A DNA stretch of 64,000 bases. Origin: Skermanella stibiiresistens SB22. Its GTDB lineage: Bacteria; Pseudomonadota; Alphaproteobacteria; Azospirillales; Azospirillaceae. Below are positions 57,020-64,000 of the stretch, in pieces (position 1 is the first letter of the stretch; every line of letters begins with the position of its first letter). The stretch covers positions 1 through 64,000 of the forward strand of contig NZ_AVFL01000008.1 of the NCBI RefSeq assembly GCF_000576635.1, written 5' to 3'. The position numbers were made by a program, and so were the translations under genes. Below the pieces are notes generated by a model. That model was not told where the DNA came from, searched no databases, and saw nothing but the letters and a program-made list of their open reading frames with translations.

Positions 57020-58507
57020 ATGCAAAAGAAGCTTTTTCTCGGTTACAAGCTGCGCCGTCTGCGCGAACAGCGCGTTTTGACGCAGGCGGCACTTGCCAAA
57101 ATGCTTGAATTGTCGCCGAGCTACCTGAATCAGATCGAAAACAATCAGCGTCCCTTGACACTGCCCGTGCTGCTACGAATCGCGACGATCTTCGAGATCG
57201 ACCTCGCGACCTTCGTGGAGGACGAGGAGGCCCGGCTGGTCTCCGACCTGCGGGAGGCCCTTGCCGATCCCCTGTTCTCCGGCGGCGCCATCGCCATGTC
57301 GGAACTTCGCAACGCCGCCGCCGCCTCGCCCGAACTGGCGCGGCGCTCTCTGGTGCTGCACCAAGCCTACCAAAAACTGCAGGAGCGGGTGCAGTCGCTC
57401 GCCGAGACGCTGTCCAGCCACGAGCGCGGTCAGGCGCTGGCGGGACCGCAATTCCCCTATGAGGAGGTCCGCGACTACTTCCACTATTCCAATAACTATG
57501 TCGGCCCGCTGGACGAGGCCGCCGAGAGGCTGTCGGAGCAGGAGGGGTTCCGGGCCGCCGACATGCAGACCGACCTCATGGCCCATCTGAAGGCCCGCCA
57601 CGATGTCCGGGTCAGGATCGTGGCCGACCATGACGGCGAGACCGCCATGCGCCGCTATGACGCGGCGAGCGGGACGCTCTATCTCTCGGCGCTGCTGAGC
57701 GGACCCAGCCGGGCCTTCCATCTGGCCAACCAGATCGCGCTGCTGGGCCAGAACGAAACGATCGAGCAGCTGATCGGCCAAGCCAATTTCACCACCGACG
57801 ACGCGCGCTCGATCTGCCGCGTCGGGCTGGCGAACTATTTCGCCGGCGCGCTGGTGATGCCCTACCGGGCCTTCGCCGCGCAGGCGCGCGCGGTGCGCCA
57901 TGACATCGAACAACTGCAAAGCCGCTTCGGCGTCAGCTTCGAGCAGGTTTGCCACCGGCTGAGCACGCTCCAGCGGCCGGGCGCCCGAGGAGTGCCGTTC
58001 TACTTCGTCCGCGTCGACATGGCCGGCAACATCACCAAACGGCACAGCGCCACCCGCTTCCACTTCGCCCGGTTCGGCGGCGCCTGCCCGCTGTGGAACG
58101 TCCACGAGGCCTTCGCCCAACCGGGAAAGATCCTGGTGCAGCTCGCCCGCATGCCGGACAACGTCGCCTATATCTGCGTGGCCCGCAGCGTCACCAAGCG
58201 GGCCGGCGCCTATCTCAAGCCCAGCCGCCAGTTCGCCATCGGGCTCGGCTGCGAGGCGGCCTATGCCAGCGAGGTGGTGTATTCGGCTGGGCTCGACATC
58301 AGCAACGCCGACGCCGCCGTGCCGATCGGCGTTAGCTGCCGCATCTGCGAGCGCGAGGACTGCCAGCAACGCGCGTTCCCGCCGATCGGCAGCCACCTGA
58401 CGGTGGACGAGCACCACCGAAGCTTCGTCCCGTACCTGTTCACCCAGCCGGGTGAGGATGGCAAGAGGTTGGCACCGGGGCCGCAGGCGGAGGGCGTTGG
58501 GGGGTGA
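57020..58507 (+). CDS. ScfR/PccR-type short-chain fatty acyl-CoA regulator
   Basis: 495 residues. An XRE-type helix-turn-helix is at 1-60 ([39 protein letters not shown]). A middle IrrE-like domain without an HExxH motif follows ([24 protein letters not shown]), and the C-terminal domain has a cysteine pair in [21 protein letters not shown]. This is the architecture of RamB/ScfR regulators; the R. sphaeroides member PccR controls propionyl-CoA carboxylase. Divergence from pccB and the candidate sites upstream fit that role here. Confidence 0.88.
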   Translation: MQKKLFLGYKLRRLREQRVLTQAALAKMLELSPSYLNQIENNQRPLTLPVLLRIATIFEIDLATFVEDEEARLVSDLREALADPLFSGGAIAMSELRNAAAASPELARRSLVLHQAYQKLQERVQSLAETLSSHERGQALAGPQFPYEEVRDYFHYSNNYVGPLDEAAERLSEQEGFRAADMQTDLMAHLKARHDVRVRIVADHDGETAMRRYDAASGTLYLSALLSGPSRAFHLANQIALLGQNETIEQLIGQANFTTDDARSICRVGLANYFAGALVMPYRAFAAQARAVRHDIEQLQSRFGVSFEQVCHRLSTLQRPGARGVPFYFVRVDMAGNITKRHSATRFHFARFGGACPLWNVHEAFAQPGKILVQLARMPDNVAYICVARSVTKRAGAYLKPSRQFAIGLGCEAAYASEVVYSAGLDISNADAAVPIGVSCRICEREDCQQRAFPPIGSHLTVDEHHRSFVPYLFTQPGEDGKRLAPGPQAEGVGG

Positions 58508-58592
58508 AGACGCCGCGACGAAAGGGCGGGAGTGCCACTCTCCGGCCGCCGTCCCCGGAGCGGCACCCCCGGGATCATGGCCGCTTATGTCA

Positions 58593-59333
58593 TCATCCGT
58601 CATGACGTGACGGCCGTTGGGGCGGCTCCTGTGGCTGCTGCGGCCACCGGTTGGATGGCAGCAGGCGGAGGTGGTCGTCGAAATAGAGGTGCGCATCCTC
58701 TTGCCTGCGCAGGCGGGCGCGGATGTCGGGGTGGCGGGTCGTCAGCAGGTCGAGGCAGCGGCGCTGGTGCAGGTTGCGGGCGTTGACCGTCTTCCTGTGC
58801 GCCCTTTCAGGGTCGTCGGGAGCGGGTTCGACCGGGGCGGGGATGGCGGGCGGCATCGGCGGTTCGAACAGGGCTTCGGGCTCGGCGATGCTGGAAGTGG
58901 AGCCTGTCTCGACGCCATCGTCGGGTTCGGCGTCGAAGGCGGCGGCGCGGGCGTCGATCCCTTGGCCTTCCAGATCGCGCAACGTCGTGATGCGGTCGAT
59001 GGCGCGCAGTGCCGCGAAGAAGTTCTGCTTCTCCATCGCGTCGAGCAGGATGCGCTTGGCGGCGGCCGCCAACTCGTCCAGTTCGGCCCGGCGGCGATGG
59101 TCCTCGGCGGCGGACAGTTCGACCACGCGGGCGGCGATGCCTGGGTCGCGCATCAGCCGCGATCCGGTCTGGCGCGCGCTGTTCCAGGCGTAGCCCGCCA
59201 TCCGGGCGGCCCGCGCGAAGCTGGCGCCGGAGGCGACATGCCGGGCGAAGGCCTCGTGCCGGAGCGACAGCGGCGTGTAGCCGGTCGGGACGTCGATGGG
59301 ATTGGGGGCGGCGGTGATTTGGGAGGACGACAT
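58593..59333 (-). CDS. Terminase-small-subunit-like protein
   Basis: 246 residues. The first 100 residues (LRHEAFARHVASGASFARAARMAGYAWNSARQTGSRLMRDPGIAARVVEL) resemble the helix-turn-helix DNA-binding part of phage terminase small subunits. A central helix contains LLDAMEKQNFFAALRAIDRI. A Pro/Glu-rich linker (ALFEPPMPPAIPAPVEPAPDD) leads to a basic, Gln/Pro-rich end. No large terminase or other phage gene is near, so it is a domesticated or stranded piece. A palindrome lies upstream at 59357-59376. Confidence 0.6.
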   Translation of the reverse strand: MSSSQITAAPNPIDVPTGYTPLSLRHEAFARHVASGASFARAARMAGYAWNSARQTGSRLMRDPGIAARVVELSAAEDHRRRAELDELAAAAKRILLDAMEKQNFFAALRAIDRITTLRDLEGQGIDARAAAFDAEPDDGVETGSTSSIAEPEALFEPPMPPAIPAPVEPAPDDPERAHRKTVNARNLHQRRCLDLLTTRHPDIRARLRRQEDAHLYFDDHLRLLPSNRWPQQPQEPPQRPSRHDG

Positions 59334-59356
59334 GCGGGGGCTCCGGGAGCGGCTGG

Positions 59357-59376
59357 ATTAGGCATGTTATCCTAAT
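59357..59376. promoter_or_regulatory. Palindromic candidate operator before the terminase-like gene
   Basis: Perfect 6-bp arms ATTAGG and CCTAAT, eight bases apart, in an AT-rich patch 24 bases upstream of the ATG at 59333. A possible binding site for a dimeric regulator. Confidence 0.4.
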
Positions 59377-59555
59377 TCGTCTTGGGAACGCAATCCTTTC
59401 AAGGAATGCCGTCGGCTATCGGGCGATGCCTAGCCGGGCGTTGTCTTCGAAACAGTGGAGAAGGCTGCAACCCTACTTCCAAGCCCGCAGGGTAGCTGAC
59501 TTGAAAATAGTCGCTCTTGCCCTTATAAATGCAGACGGCCTTTAGGACCACTCCA

Positions 59556-59685
59556 GTATAATGGATCCTGGGATCAAGTCCAAGGATGACGGTTTGTTGG
59601 TGTGACTATCTGCGGCAAAAATTCACGAGCCCTGTTAACTTACCCTCTCGTCATCCTCGGACTTGATCCGAGGATCCATTATACG
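59556..59685. repeat. Inverted pair of REP-like palindromic elements
   Basis: Two 36-bp copies in opposite orientation at 59556-59591 and 59650-59685, differing at two positions, separated by 58 bp. Each copy has its own internal GGATCC/TTGATCC-type palindrome. They resemble alphaproteobacterial repeated extragenic palindromes; the pair lies before the higA-like gene. Confidence 0.75.
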
Positions 59686-59701
59686 GAAATATCGCATAAA
59701 C

Positions 59702-60145
59702 ATGTCGGCATACATAAGCAAGGATACGGACGTTACTCACCAAACGTCGAACGACGAGGCGCGGAGCATCTTACCGCCGATCCATCCCGGCGAAATCCTC
59801 CGGGAGGAATTTCTGGAGCCCCTGAAACTCTCCGCTTACAGTCTGGCCAAGGATATTGGCGTTCCACTCACCAGGGTCACCGCGATCTTGGATGGGAACA
59901 GAGCCATCACCGCCGACATCGCGTTGCGCCTGTCGCTATACTTCGACATGTCGGAAAGATTTTGGGTAAATCTTCAAGTCACTTACGACTTGCAGGTCAC
60001 CAAGGATGCGCTGGGCGACCGCCTGGACTCGGAAGTCAGGCGACGCGAGGCGCCTGAACAGCCTCAGCAGCACTCCACCTCCAGCACGCGCAGCAGTCTC
60101 AAGCCTTCCTCGTCGCCATGTTCCTCGAATAGCTCGTCCAGGTAG
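59702..60145 (+). CDS. HigA-like antitoxin (orphan, extended C-terminus)
   Basis: XRE-type protein; 147 residues from the ATG at 59702. The conserved HigA part includes PPIHPGEILREEFLEPLKLSAYSLAKDIGVPLTRVTAILDGNRAITADIALRLSLYFDMSERFWVNLQVTYDL, then DRLDSEVRRREAP where most homologues end. The last 30 residues are Ser-rich (STRSSLKPSSSPCSSNSSSR) and come from sequence antisense to cowN, as if the original stop was lost. No HigB-type toxin frame is upstream; the expected space is the REP pair. Confidence 0.75.
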   Translation: MSAYISKDTDVTHQTSNDEARSILPPIHPGEILREEFLEPLKLSAYSLAKDIGVPLTRVTAILDGNRAITADIALRLSLYFDMSERFWVNLQVTYDLQVTKDALGDRLDSEVRRREAPEQPQQHSTSSTRSSLKPSSSPCSSNSSSR

Positions 60146-60372
60146 CAGACATGGGAGCATAGCAAGCAGAGTTCGTCGGCCTTGCGGCTGTCCGGCTCAA
60201 GTTCGGCGTGGGCCAGCTTGATCTTGAAGGCTTCCCAGAACTTGTTGGTCTTGGCCGGATCGTCGATGTGGCGGCGGATCGCCTGGACCAGACGCAGGCT
60301 GTTACCGGCACAGTCGATGCCGGCGAAGCTGGTGTAGCGGTCGGTGACCGGTGTGGCGGTATCGTTGTCCAT
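60064..60372 (-). CDS. cowN: N2-fixation sustaining protein CowN
   Basis: 102 residues from the ATG at 60372. Family hallmark: VTDRYTSFAGIDCAGNSLRLVQAIRRHIDDPAKTNKFWEAFKIKL, then LLCSHVCYLDELFEEHGDEEGLRLLRVLEVECC with the terminal Cys-Cys. CowN supports nitrogenase function in the presence of carbon monoxide in diazotrophs. It follows the RcoM-like regulator gene in the same direction, with a 151-bp gap that should contain its promoter. Its 3' end overlaps the tail of the higA-like frame by 82 bp. Confidence 0.93.
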   Translation of the reverse strand: MDNDTATPVTDRYTSFAGIDCAGNSLRLVQAIRRHIDDPAKTNKFWEAFKIKLAHAELEPDSRKADELCLLCSHVCYLDELFEEHGDEEGLRLLRVLEVECC

Positions 60373-60523
60373 GGCTTGGCGTGTCCGGATAGGGGGTGCG
60401 GGCGTCAGGATTTGCTTGGGCACACCGAGATTGGAAGCGGCTCCTAACGAACCGCGCCACGGTCGCGCGAACGGCGTTGGCGCGGCGTGGACGTCAGGGT
60501 CCTCTTCCTCGAAGGTCCCGCAT

Positions 60524-61321
60524 TCAAAGGCCCAGGCGTTGGCGGACCCGTTCCATGTGATTGCGCCCGACCGGGACGCGCGGCTTGTCCGGCGCGTCCA
60601 TCACCAAAGCCGTCCTGCCATCCTCGCGGACCAGGGTGGTGGCGTGGTTCAGGCTGACGATGTAGCTGCGGTGGACGCGGATGAAGCGGCTGTCCTCCAG
60701 CCGTTCCTCCAGCTTCCGGAGCGATAGGCCGCAGAACAGCGGGCCAGCGGCGGTGACAACCGTGGTGTAGTGGCCGGCCGCCTCGAAATTGACAGCCTTG
60801 GTGGGGTCGAGCAGGAACACCCCGTCGTGGCGGGTGATCGGCACCTTCGCCAGCGCGGCGGTCGCGGGCGCCGGATCGGCGCCGGGTGTCGGCGAGGCTG
60901 GAACCGCCGCCCGCGGGTGATCGGTGGCGTCCGCGTCCCCGAGATCGAACAGGGCCATGGCCAGTCCCCCGCCCTCCTCCAGCGCCACGACGCGGACCAG
61001 GATGGTGCGGTCGGGCAGCGACACCAGGAGACTGGCGGGACCTTGTGCGGCGGACTCGAGAAGCCATTCCACCCTTTGGCGGACTTGCGGCGGATGAAGG
61101 TCCAGGATCGACCGACCCAGCAGCGGAGCCGGCTGGCGTCCCAGCAGGTGCCGGGCCAAGGCGTCGCAGGCGGTGATCCGCCAGGACGTGTCCAGCACCA
61201 CGAGGCCCATGCCGAGTCTCTTGAGGCGATAGCTGAAACTTTGCAACGGGGGCTCCGGAGGACCGAGGAACTGATGGTCGTACCGCCCGCGGACCGGCGT
61301 GTCGATGTGGCACGCTGGCAT
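60524..61321 (-). CDS. RcoM-like PAS-LytTR carbon monoxide-responsive regulator
   Basis: 265 residues. A PAS domain covers about 27-130 (VVLDTSWRITACDALARHLLG; His76 in ILDLHPPQVRQRV), and a LytTR DNA-binding domain about 165-262 (AVNFEAAGHYTTVVTAAGPLFCGLSLRKLEERLEDSRFIRVHRSYIVSLNHA). This is the RcoM layout. His76 aligns with the heme-binding histidine of the Burkholderia proteins. By my alignment from memory, the position of the Fe(II) ligand Met104 is Leu98 here and no cysteine lies nearby. Adjacent cowN supports a CO-linked role. Divergent from the trp leader. Confidence 0.82.
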   Translation of the reverse strand: MPACHIDTPVRGRYDHQFLGPPEPPLQSFSYRLKRLGMGLVVLDTSWRITACDALARHLLGRQPAPLLGRSILDLHPPQVRQRVEWLLESAAQGPASLLVSLPDRTILVRVVALEEGGGLAMALFDLGDADATDHPRAAVPASPTPGADPAPATAALAKVPITRHDGVFLLDPTKAVNFEAAGHYTTVVTAAGPLFCGLSLRKLEERLEDSRFIRVHRSYIVSLNHATTLVREDGRTALVMDAPDKPRVPVGRNHMERVRQRLGL

Positions 61322-61345
61322 GACCGCCGAAGCGGCCGAATCGGT

Positions 61346-61374
61346 CTTGACCGGCGCCGGGGCGGCGTGACATC
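61346..61374 (+). promoter_or_regulatory. Possible trp promoter
   Basis: CTTGAC (61346-61351) followed by 17 bases and GACATC (61369-61374). A -10 here would put the transcription start near 61381, almost at the leader peptide ATG. The -10 match is weak. Confidence 0.4.
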
Positions 61375-61383
61375 GTCAAGTTC

Positions 61384-61434
61384 ATGAACACCTTGATCGT
61401 CACAGCAGCGCAGCGTTGGTGGTGGCCCGTGTAA
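61384..61434 (+). CDS. trpL: trp leader peptide
   Basis: A 16-residue frame, MNTLIVTAAQRWWWPV, with three consecutive Trp codons (61417-61425) and stop TAA. It precedes the anthranilate synthase gene and the terminator/antiterminator structures. Ribosome stalling at the Trp run is the sensor for attenuation. No ribosome-binding site is evident and the predicted promoter puts the start within a few bases, so the message may be leaderless, as reported for Sinorhizobium trpL. Confidence 0.92.
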   Translation: MNTLIVTAAQRWWWPV

Positions 61435-61516
61435 CCGGGCGGCCAAACCACACGCGTTGACGATCTTCGGGATCGACATCGAGGCCGCCGCGGGTTCCGG
61501 GCGGCCTTCGTCTTTT
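61417..61516 (+). promoter_or_regulatory. trp transcription attenuator
   Basis: Segment 2 (61435-61444, CCGGGCGGCC) can pair with segment 1 over the Trp codons and stop (GGCCCG near 61424), or with segment 3 (61483-61489, GGCCGCC). Segment 4 (61497-61506, again CCGGGCGGCC) pairs with segment 3 to form the terminator. Segments 2 and 4 are identical ten-mers, so they compete for segment 3. When the ribosome stalls at Trp codons, 2:3 forms and transcription continues. When it reaches the stop codon it covers segment 2 and 3:4 terminates. Confidence 0.9.
61481..61516 (+). terminator. Attenuator terminator of trpE(G)
   Basis: Arms GGCCGCC (61483-61489) and GGCGGCC (61500-61506), followed by TTCGTCTTTT. 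It ends the leader transcript before trpE(G) when tryptophan is plentiful. Confidence 0.88.
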
Positions 61517-61595
61517 CCGCGAGAAGACGTGGACACTCCGTTCGGTATCCGCCGCAGCTCCCCACCAGCCGGACAACCAAACGGACACCACGGCC

Positions 61596-63857
61596 ATGGA
61601 CCACCACCGAGACACCCTCGCCTATCGGACACGCGGCGGCATCCGGATCGAGCGCCGCCTGATCCAACAGCCCTACCAGGATGCCGTTGAGCCCCTGATC
61701 GACGCGCTGGAACGCTCGCGCGGCGCGCTGCTGTCATCCAGCTTCGACTATCCCGGACGCTATACCCGCTGGGACCTGGGCTTCGTCGATCCACCGGTGA
61801 TGCTGACCGCCCGGGAGCGGACGATCAGCATCGAGGCTCTAAATCCGCGCGGAGGTGTGCTGGTCCGGGCGATCGGCGAGGCGCTGGAGGGGCATGACGC
61901 CTTGGAGCGTCTGCGGCGGGCGCCGGGATTGGCCGAGTGCCGCGTGAGGGTCGCGGAAGCGGGTTTCGCCGAGGAGGAGCGCAGCCGGCAGCCTTCGGTC
62001 TTCTCCGTGCTGAGGGCGATCTCCGACCTGTTCGGGTCGGATGAGGATCACACGCTCGGCCTGTACGGCGCGTTCGGCTACGACTTGGCCTTCCAGTTCG
62101 AGGCGATCCGCCAGCGGCTGGAGCGCGCCGACGACCAGCGCGACCTCGTCCTCTATCTGCCCGACGAGATCCTGGTGGTCGATCACCACAGCGCCAGCGC
62201 CACGATCCACCACTACGAGTTCACGGCTTCGGGCGAACGGACCCATGGGCTGGCGCGGGCCACGGCACCCGCCCGGTACGACGTGGCGGCGCCCGCCGGC
62301 CATGATGGCGTGACCGCCAGCGACCATGGGCCGGGCGAGTACGCCGCCGCCGTGGAACGGGCGCGCGAGGCCTTCAAGCGCGGTGACCTGTTCGAGGTGG
62401 TGCTGAGCCAGACCTTCTCCGAGCCATCGGCCAGTGGACCGGCCACATTGTTCCGCCGATTGAGGGCCGCCAACCCGTCGCCCTATGGGGCTTTGATCAA
62501 CCTGGGCGAGGGTGAGTTCCTGGTGGCGGCGTCGCCGGAAATGTACGTGCGGGTGGAGGGGCGCCGGATCGAGACCTGTCCGATCTCCGGGACCATCGCG
62601 CGCGGCGCCGACGCGATCGGCGACGCGGCGCAGATCCTGACCCTGCTCAACTCGGCCAAGGACGCGTCGGAACTGACCATGTGCACCGACGTGGACCGCA
62701 ACGACAAGTCCAGGATCTGCGAGCCCGGCTCGGTCCGGGTGATCGGCCGCCGGCAGGTCGAGCTGTATTCCAGGCTGATCCATACGGTCGATCATGTGGA
62801 AGGAACGCTGCGCGACGGCTTCGACGCGCTCGACGGCTTCCTCAGCCACACCTGGGCCGTGACGGTGACGGGTGCTCCCAAGCGGCATGCCATGAGCTTC
62901 GTCGAGGGCAACGAGAAGTCGCCGCGCCGTTGGTACGGTGGCGCCATCGGCTGCCTGACCTTCGACGGCGGCATGAACACCGGGCTGACGCTGCGAACGA
63001 TCCGGCTGCGCCAGGGTGTCGCCGAGGTCAGGGTCGGCGCCACCCTGCTGTTCGACAGCGATCCGGAGGCGGAGGACGCGGAATGCCGCCTGAAGGGATC
63101 CGCCCTGTTCGCCGCGATCCGGCATGTCCCAGGCGATGGTCGCGCGGGCCTAGGAGAGGCGCCACGGCTTGGGGTCGGCAAGCGCGTCCTGCTGGTCGAT
63201 CACGAGGATAGCTTCGTCCACACGCTGGGCGACTACTTCCGGCGGACCGGTGCCGAGGTGACGACACTGCGGCCGGATGCCGCTCGCGCGAGGCTGACCG
63301 AGATACGGCCGGAACTGCTGGTGCTCTCGCCTGGCCCCGGCCGGCCGGCCGATTTCGACATCGCGGCGACGCTCGACGCGGCGCTGGCGCGGGACGTGCC
63401 GGTCTTCGGCGTCTGTCTCGGCCTTCAGGGCATAGCGGAGTATTTCGGCGGACGCCTTGGGGTACTGGATCGGCCGATGCACGGAAAACCGTCGCGGGTG
63501 CGGCTGACGGGGAGTGGCCGTGCCGGCGGGCGGACGCTGGCGGGACTGCCAACCGAATTCACCGTCGGCCGCTATCATTCGTTGTTCGCGGAGACGTTGG
63601 CCTTGCCGGCCGATCTGGAGATCACCGCGCTGGCCGAGGATGGAGTCGTCATGGCGATCGAGCATCGCGACCTGCCGATCGCCGCCGTGCAGTTCCACCC
63701 GGAATCGATCATGTCGCTGGATGGTGAGGTCGGACCCGCGCTGATCGCCAGAGTTGTCGAATTCCTCGCCCACTCACCTATCGAACCCGATAAAAAGATT
63801 ATCGATCAGTCCAGCGCTTGTAGACTAGAGGAAGTTTTGACCTATACACTCCGTTAG
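61596..63857 (+). CDS. trpE(G): Fused anthranilate synthase TrpE-TrpG
   Basis: 753 residues making anthranilate from chorismate and glutamine. The TrpE half (about 1-515) has the feedback-site LLSSSFDYPGRYTRW near residue 46, DLFEVVLSQTFS, RIETCPISGTIARG and the DVDRNDKSRICEPGSV block. The TrpG half (about 530-725) has the nucleophile Cys in FGVCLGLQGIAEYFGG and His-Glu in AAVQFHPESIMS. This fusion is typical of Rhizobiales and Azospirillum. The final 28 residues (PIEPDKKIIDQSSACRLEEV...) are AT-richer and extend past the usual end. Controlled by the attenuator upstream. Confidence 0.96.
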   Translation: MDHHRDTLAYRTRGGIRIERRLIQQPYQDAVEPLIDALERSRGALLSSSFDYPGRYTRWDLGFVDPPVMLTARERTISIEALNPRGGVLVRAIGEALEGHDALERLRRAPGLAECRVRVAEAGFAEEERSRQPSVFSVLRAISDLFGSDEDHTLGLYGAFGYDLAFQFEAIRQRLERADDQRDLVLYLPDEILVVDHHSASATIHHYEFTASGERTHGLARATAPARYDVAAPAGHDGVTASDHGPGEYAAAVERAREAFKRGDLFEVVLSQTFSEPSASGPATLFRRLRAANPSPYGALINLGEGEFLVAASPEMYVRVEGRRIETCPISGTIARGADAIGDAAQILTLLNSAKDASELTMCTDVDRNDKSRICEPGSVRVIGRRQVELYSRLIHTVDHVEGTLRDGFDALDGFLSHTWAVTVTGAPKRHAMSFVEGNEKSPRRWYGGAIGCLTFDGGMNTGLTLRTIRLRQGVAEVRVGATLLFDSDPEAEDAECRLKGSALFAAIRHVPGDGRAGLGEAPRLGVGKRVLLVDHEDSFVHTLGDYFRRTGAEVTTLRPDAARARLTEIRPELLVLSPGPGRPADFDIAATLDAALARDVPVFGVCLGLQGIAEYFGGRLGVLDRPMHGKPSRVRLTGSGRAGGRTLAGLPTEFTVGRYHSLFAETLALPADLEITALAEDGVVMAIEHRDLPIAAVQFHPESIMSLDGEVGPALIARVVEFLAHSPIEPDKKIIDQSSACRLEEVLTYTLR

Positions 63858-63968
63858 TTGACCAAGGCGTCCGCCGGAAGTGGACGGCGCCACTGGACGG
63901 TGCGTGGTCACCATGCCGGAGCAGCGGTCCCCGCGCGGGTCGGCCGACCGGCAACCGAGGGTATGGTC

Positions 63969-64000
63969 ATGATTCAGCTGATCGAGCGGGCCAAGGCGTG
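63969..64000 (+). CDS. Start of an unidentified gene (partial)
   Basis: ATG at 63969 (MIQLIERAKA...) with GAGGG about nine bases upstream, running off the right edge. An in-frame ATG at 63963 is an alternative. Too short for a function. Confidence 0.4.
   Translation, partial: MIQLIERAKA

Larger units (their letters stand above)
59334..59701. other. Region with palindrome and REP-like inverted pair
   Basis: About 370 bp without a clear gene, AT-richer than average. It holds the palindrome at 59357-59376 and the REP-like inverted pair at 59556-59685, described separately. A 39-codon frame within it has no recognisable product. Confidence 0.5.

Overview
The window comes from a high-GC alphaproteobacterium, most likely a Rhodospirillales member of the Azospirillum/Skermanella type. 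The evidence is gene content and order: the folK-rpoZ-rel-pdxJ-acpS-lepB-rnc-era block, a fused TrpE-TrpG enzyme behind a three-tryptophan leader peptide, PhyR, an ErpA-type protein, cytochrome c' beside a cytochrome b561, and a CowN protein, which points to a nitrogen fixer. This placement is inferred from content, not from a search.

Layout. 1-3.6 kb: a SPOR-type membrane protein, argS and dgt in a tightly overlapping minus-strand operon. 3.8-10 kb: erpA, then a polyamine-type ABC importer (binding protein, ATPase, two permeases) followed by a class III aminotransferase, probably for polyamine uptake and catabolism. 10-16 kb: xth, a YpfJ-type zinc peptidase, a class II amidotransferase, xylB and a divergent aldose epimerase. 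16-20 kb: small hypothetical genes, a YdjM-like membrane protein, and an old yellow enzyme with its TetR regulator and a perfect palindromic operator; two small paralogous genes flank this pair. 20-28 kb: an amidohydrolase and the conserved minus-strand block from folK to era. 28-36.5 kb: a NYN-domain protein, a zinc alcohol dehydrogenase, smpB, dapA, a soluble lytic transglycosylase, a HAD dehalogenase, threonine dehydratase and a methyltransferase. 36.5-46 kb: signalling genes, including a PAS histidine kinase and an unusual RpfG/RpfC-like pair with degenerate receiver domains, downstream of a 2-aminobenzoate/benzoate-CoA ligase-like gene and an unknown 176-residue protein. 47-50 kb: a glycosyltransferase, cytochrome c'/b561, PhyR and a NifX-like protein. 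50-58.5 kb: a propionyl-CoA pathway (mutase, BioY, carboxylase subunits) with a divergent ScfR/PccR-type regulator. 58.6-64 kb: a terminase-small-subunit-like gene, a REP-like inverted pair, an orphan HigA-like antitoxin, cowN next to an RcoM-like PAS-LytTR regulator, and trpE(G) with a complete transcription attenuator.

The most interesting points are: (1) the cowN/RcoM-like pair, in which the sensor keeps the expected heme-binding histidine but appears to lack the methionine ligand; (2) the trp leader, which looks leaderless or nearly so and may act in trans as in Sinorhizobium; (3) the RpfC-like protein that has no kinase domain and a receiver missing key residues; (4) tandem minus-strand terminators that bracket a possible small RNA near 45.2 kb; (5) the paralogous small helical proteins around nemA. 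I saw no CRISPR array, rRNA, tRNA, intact prophage or insertion sequence.
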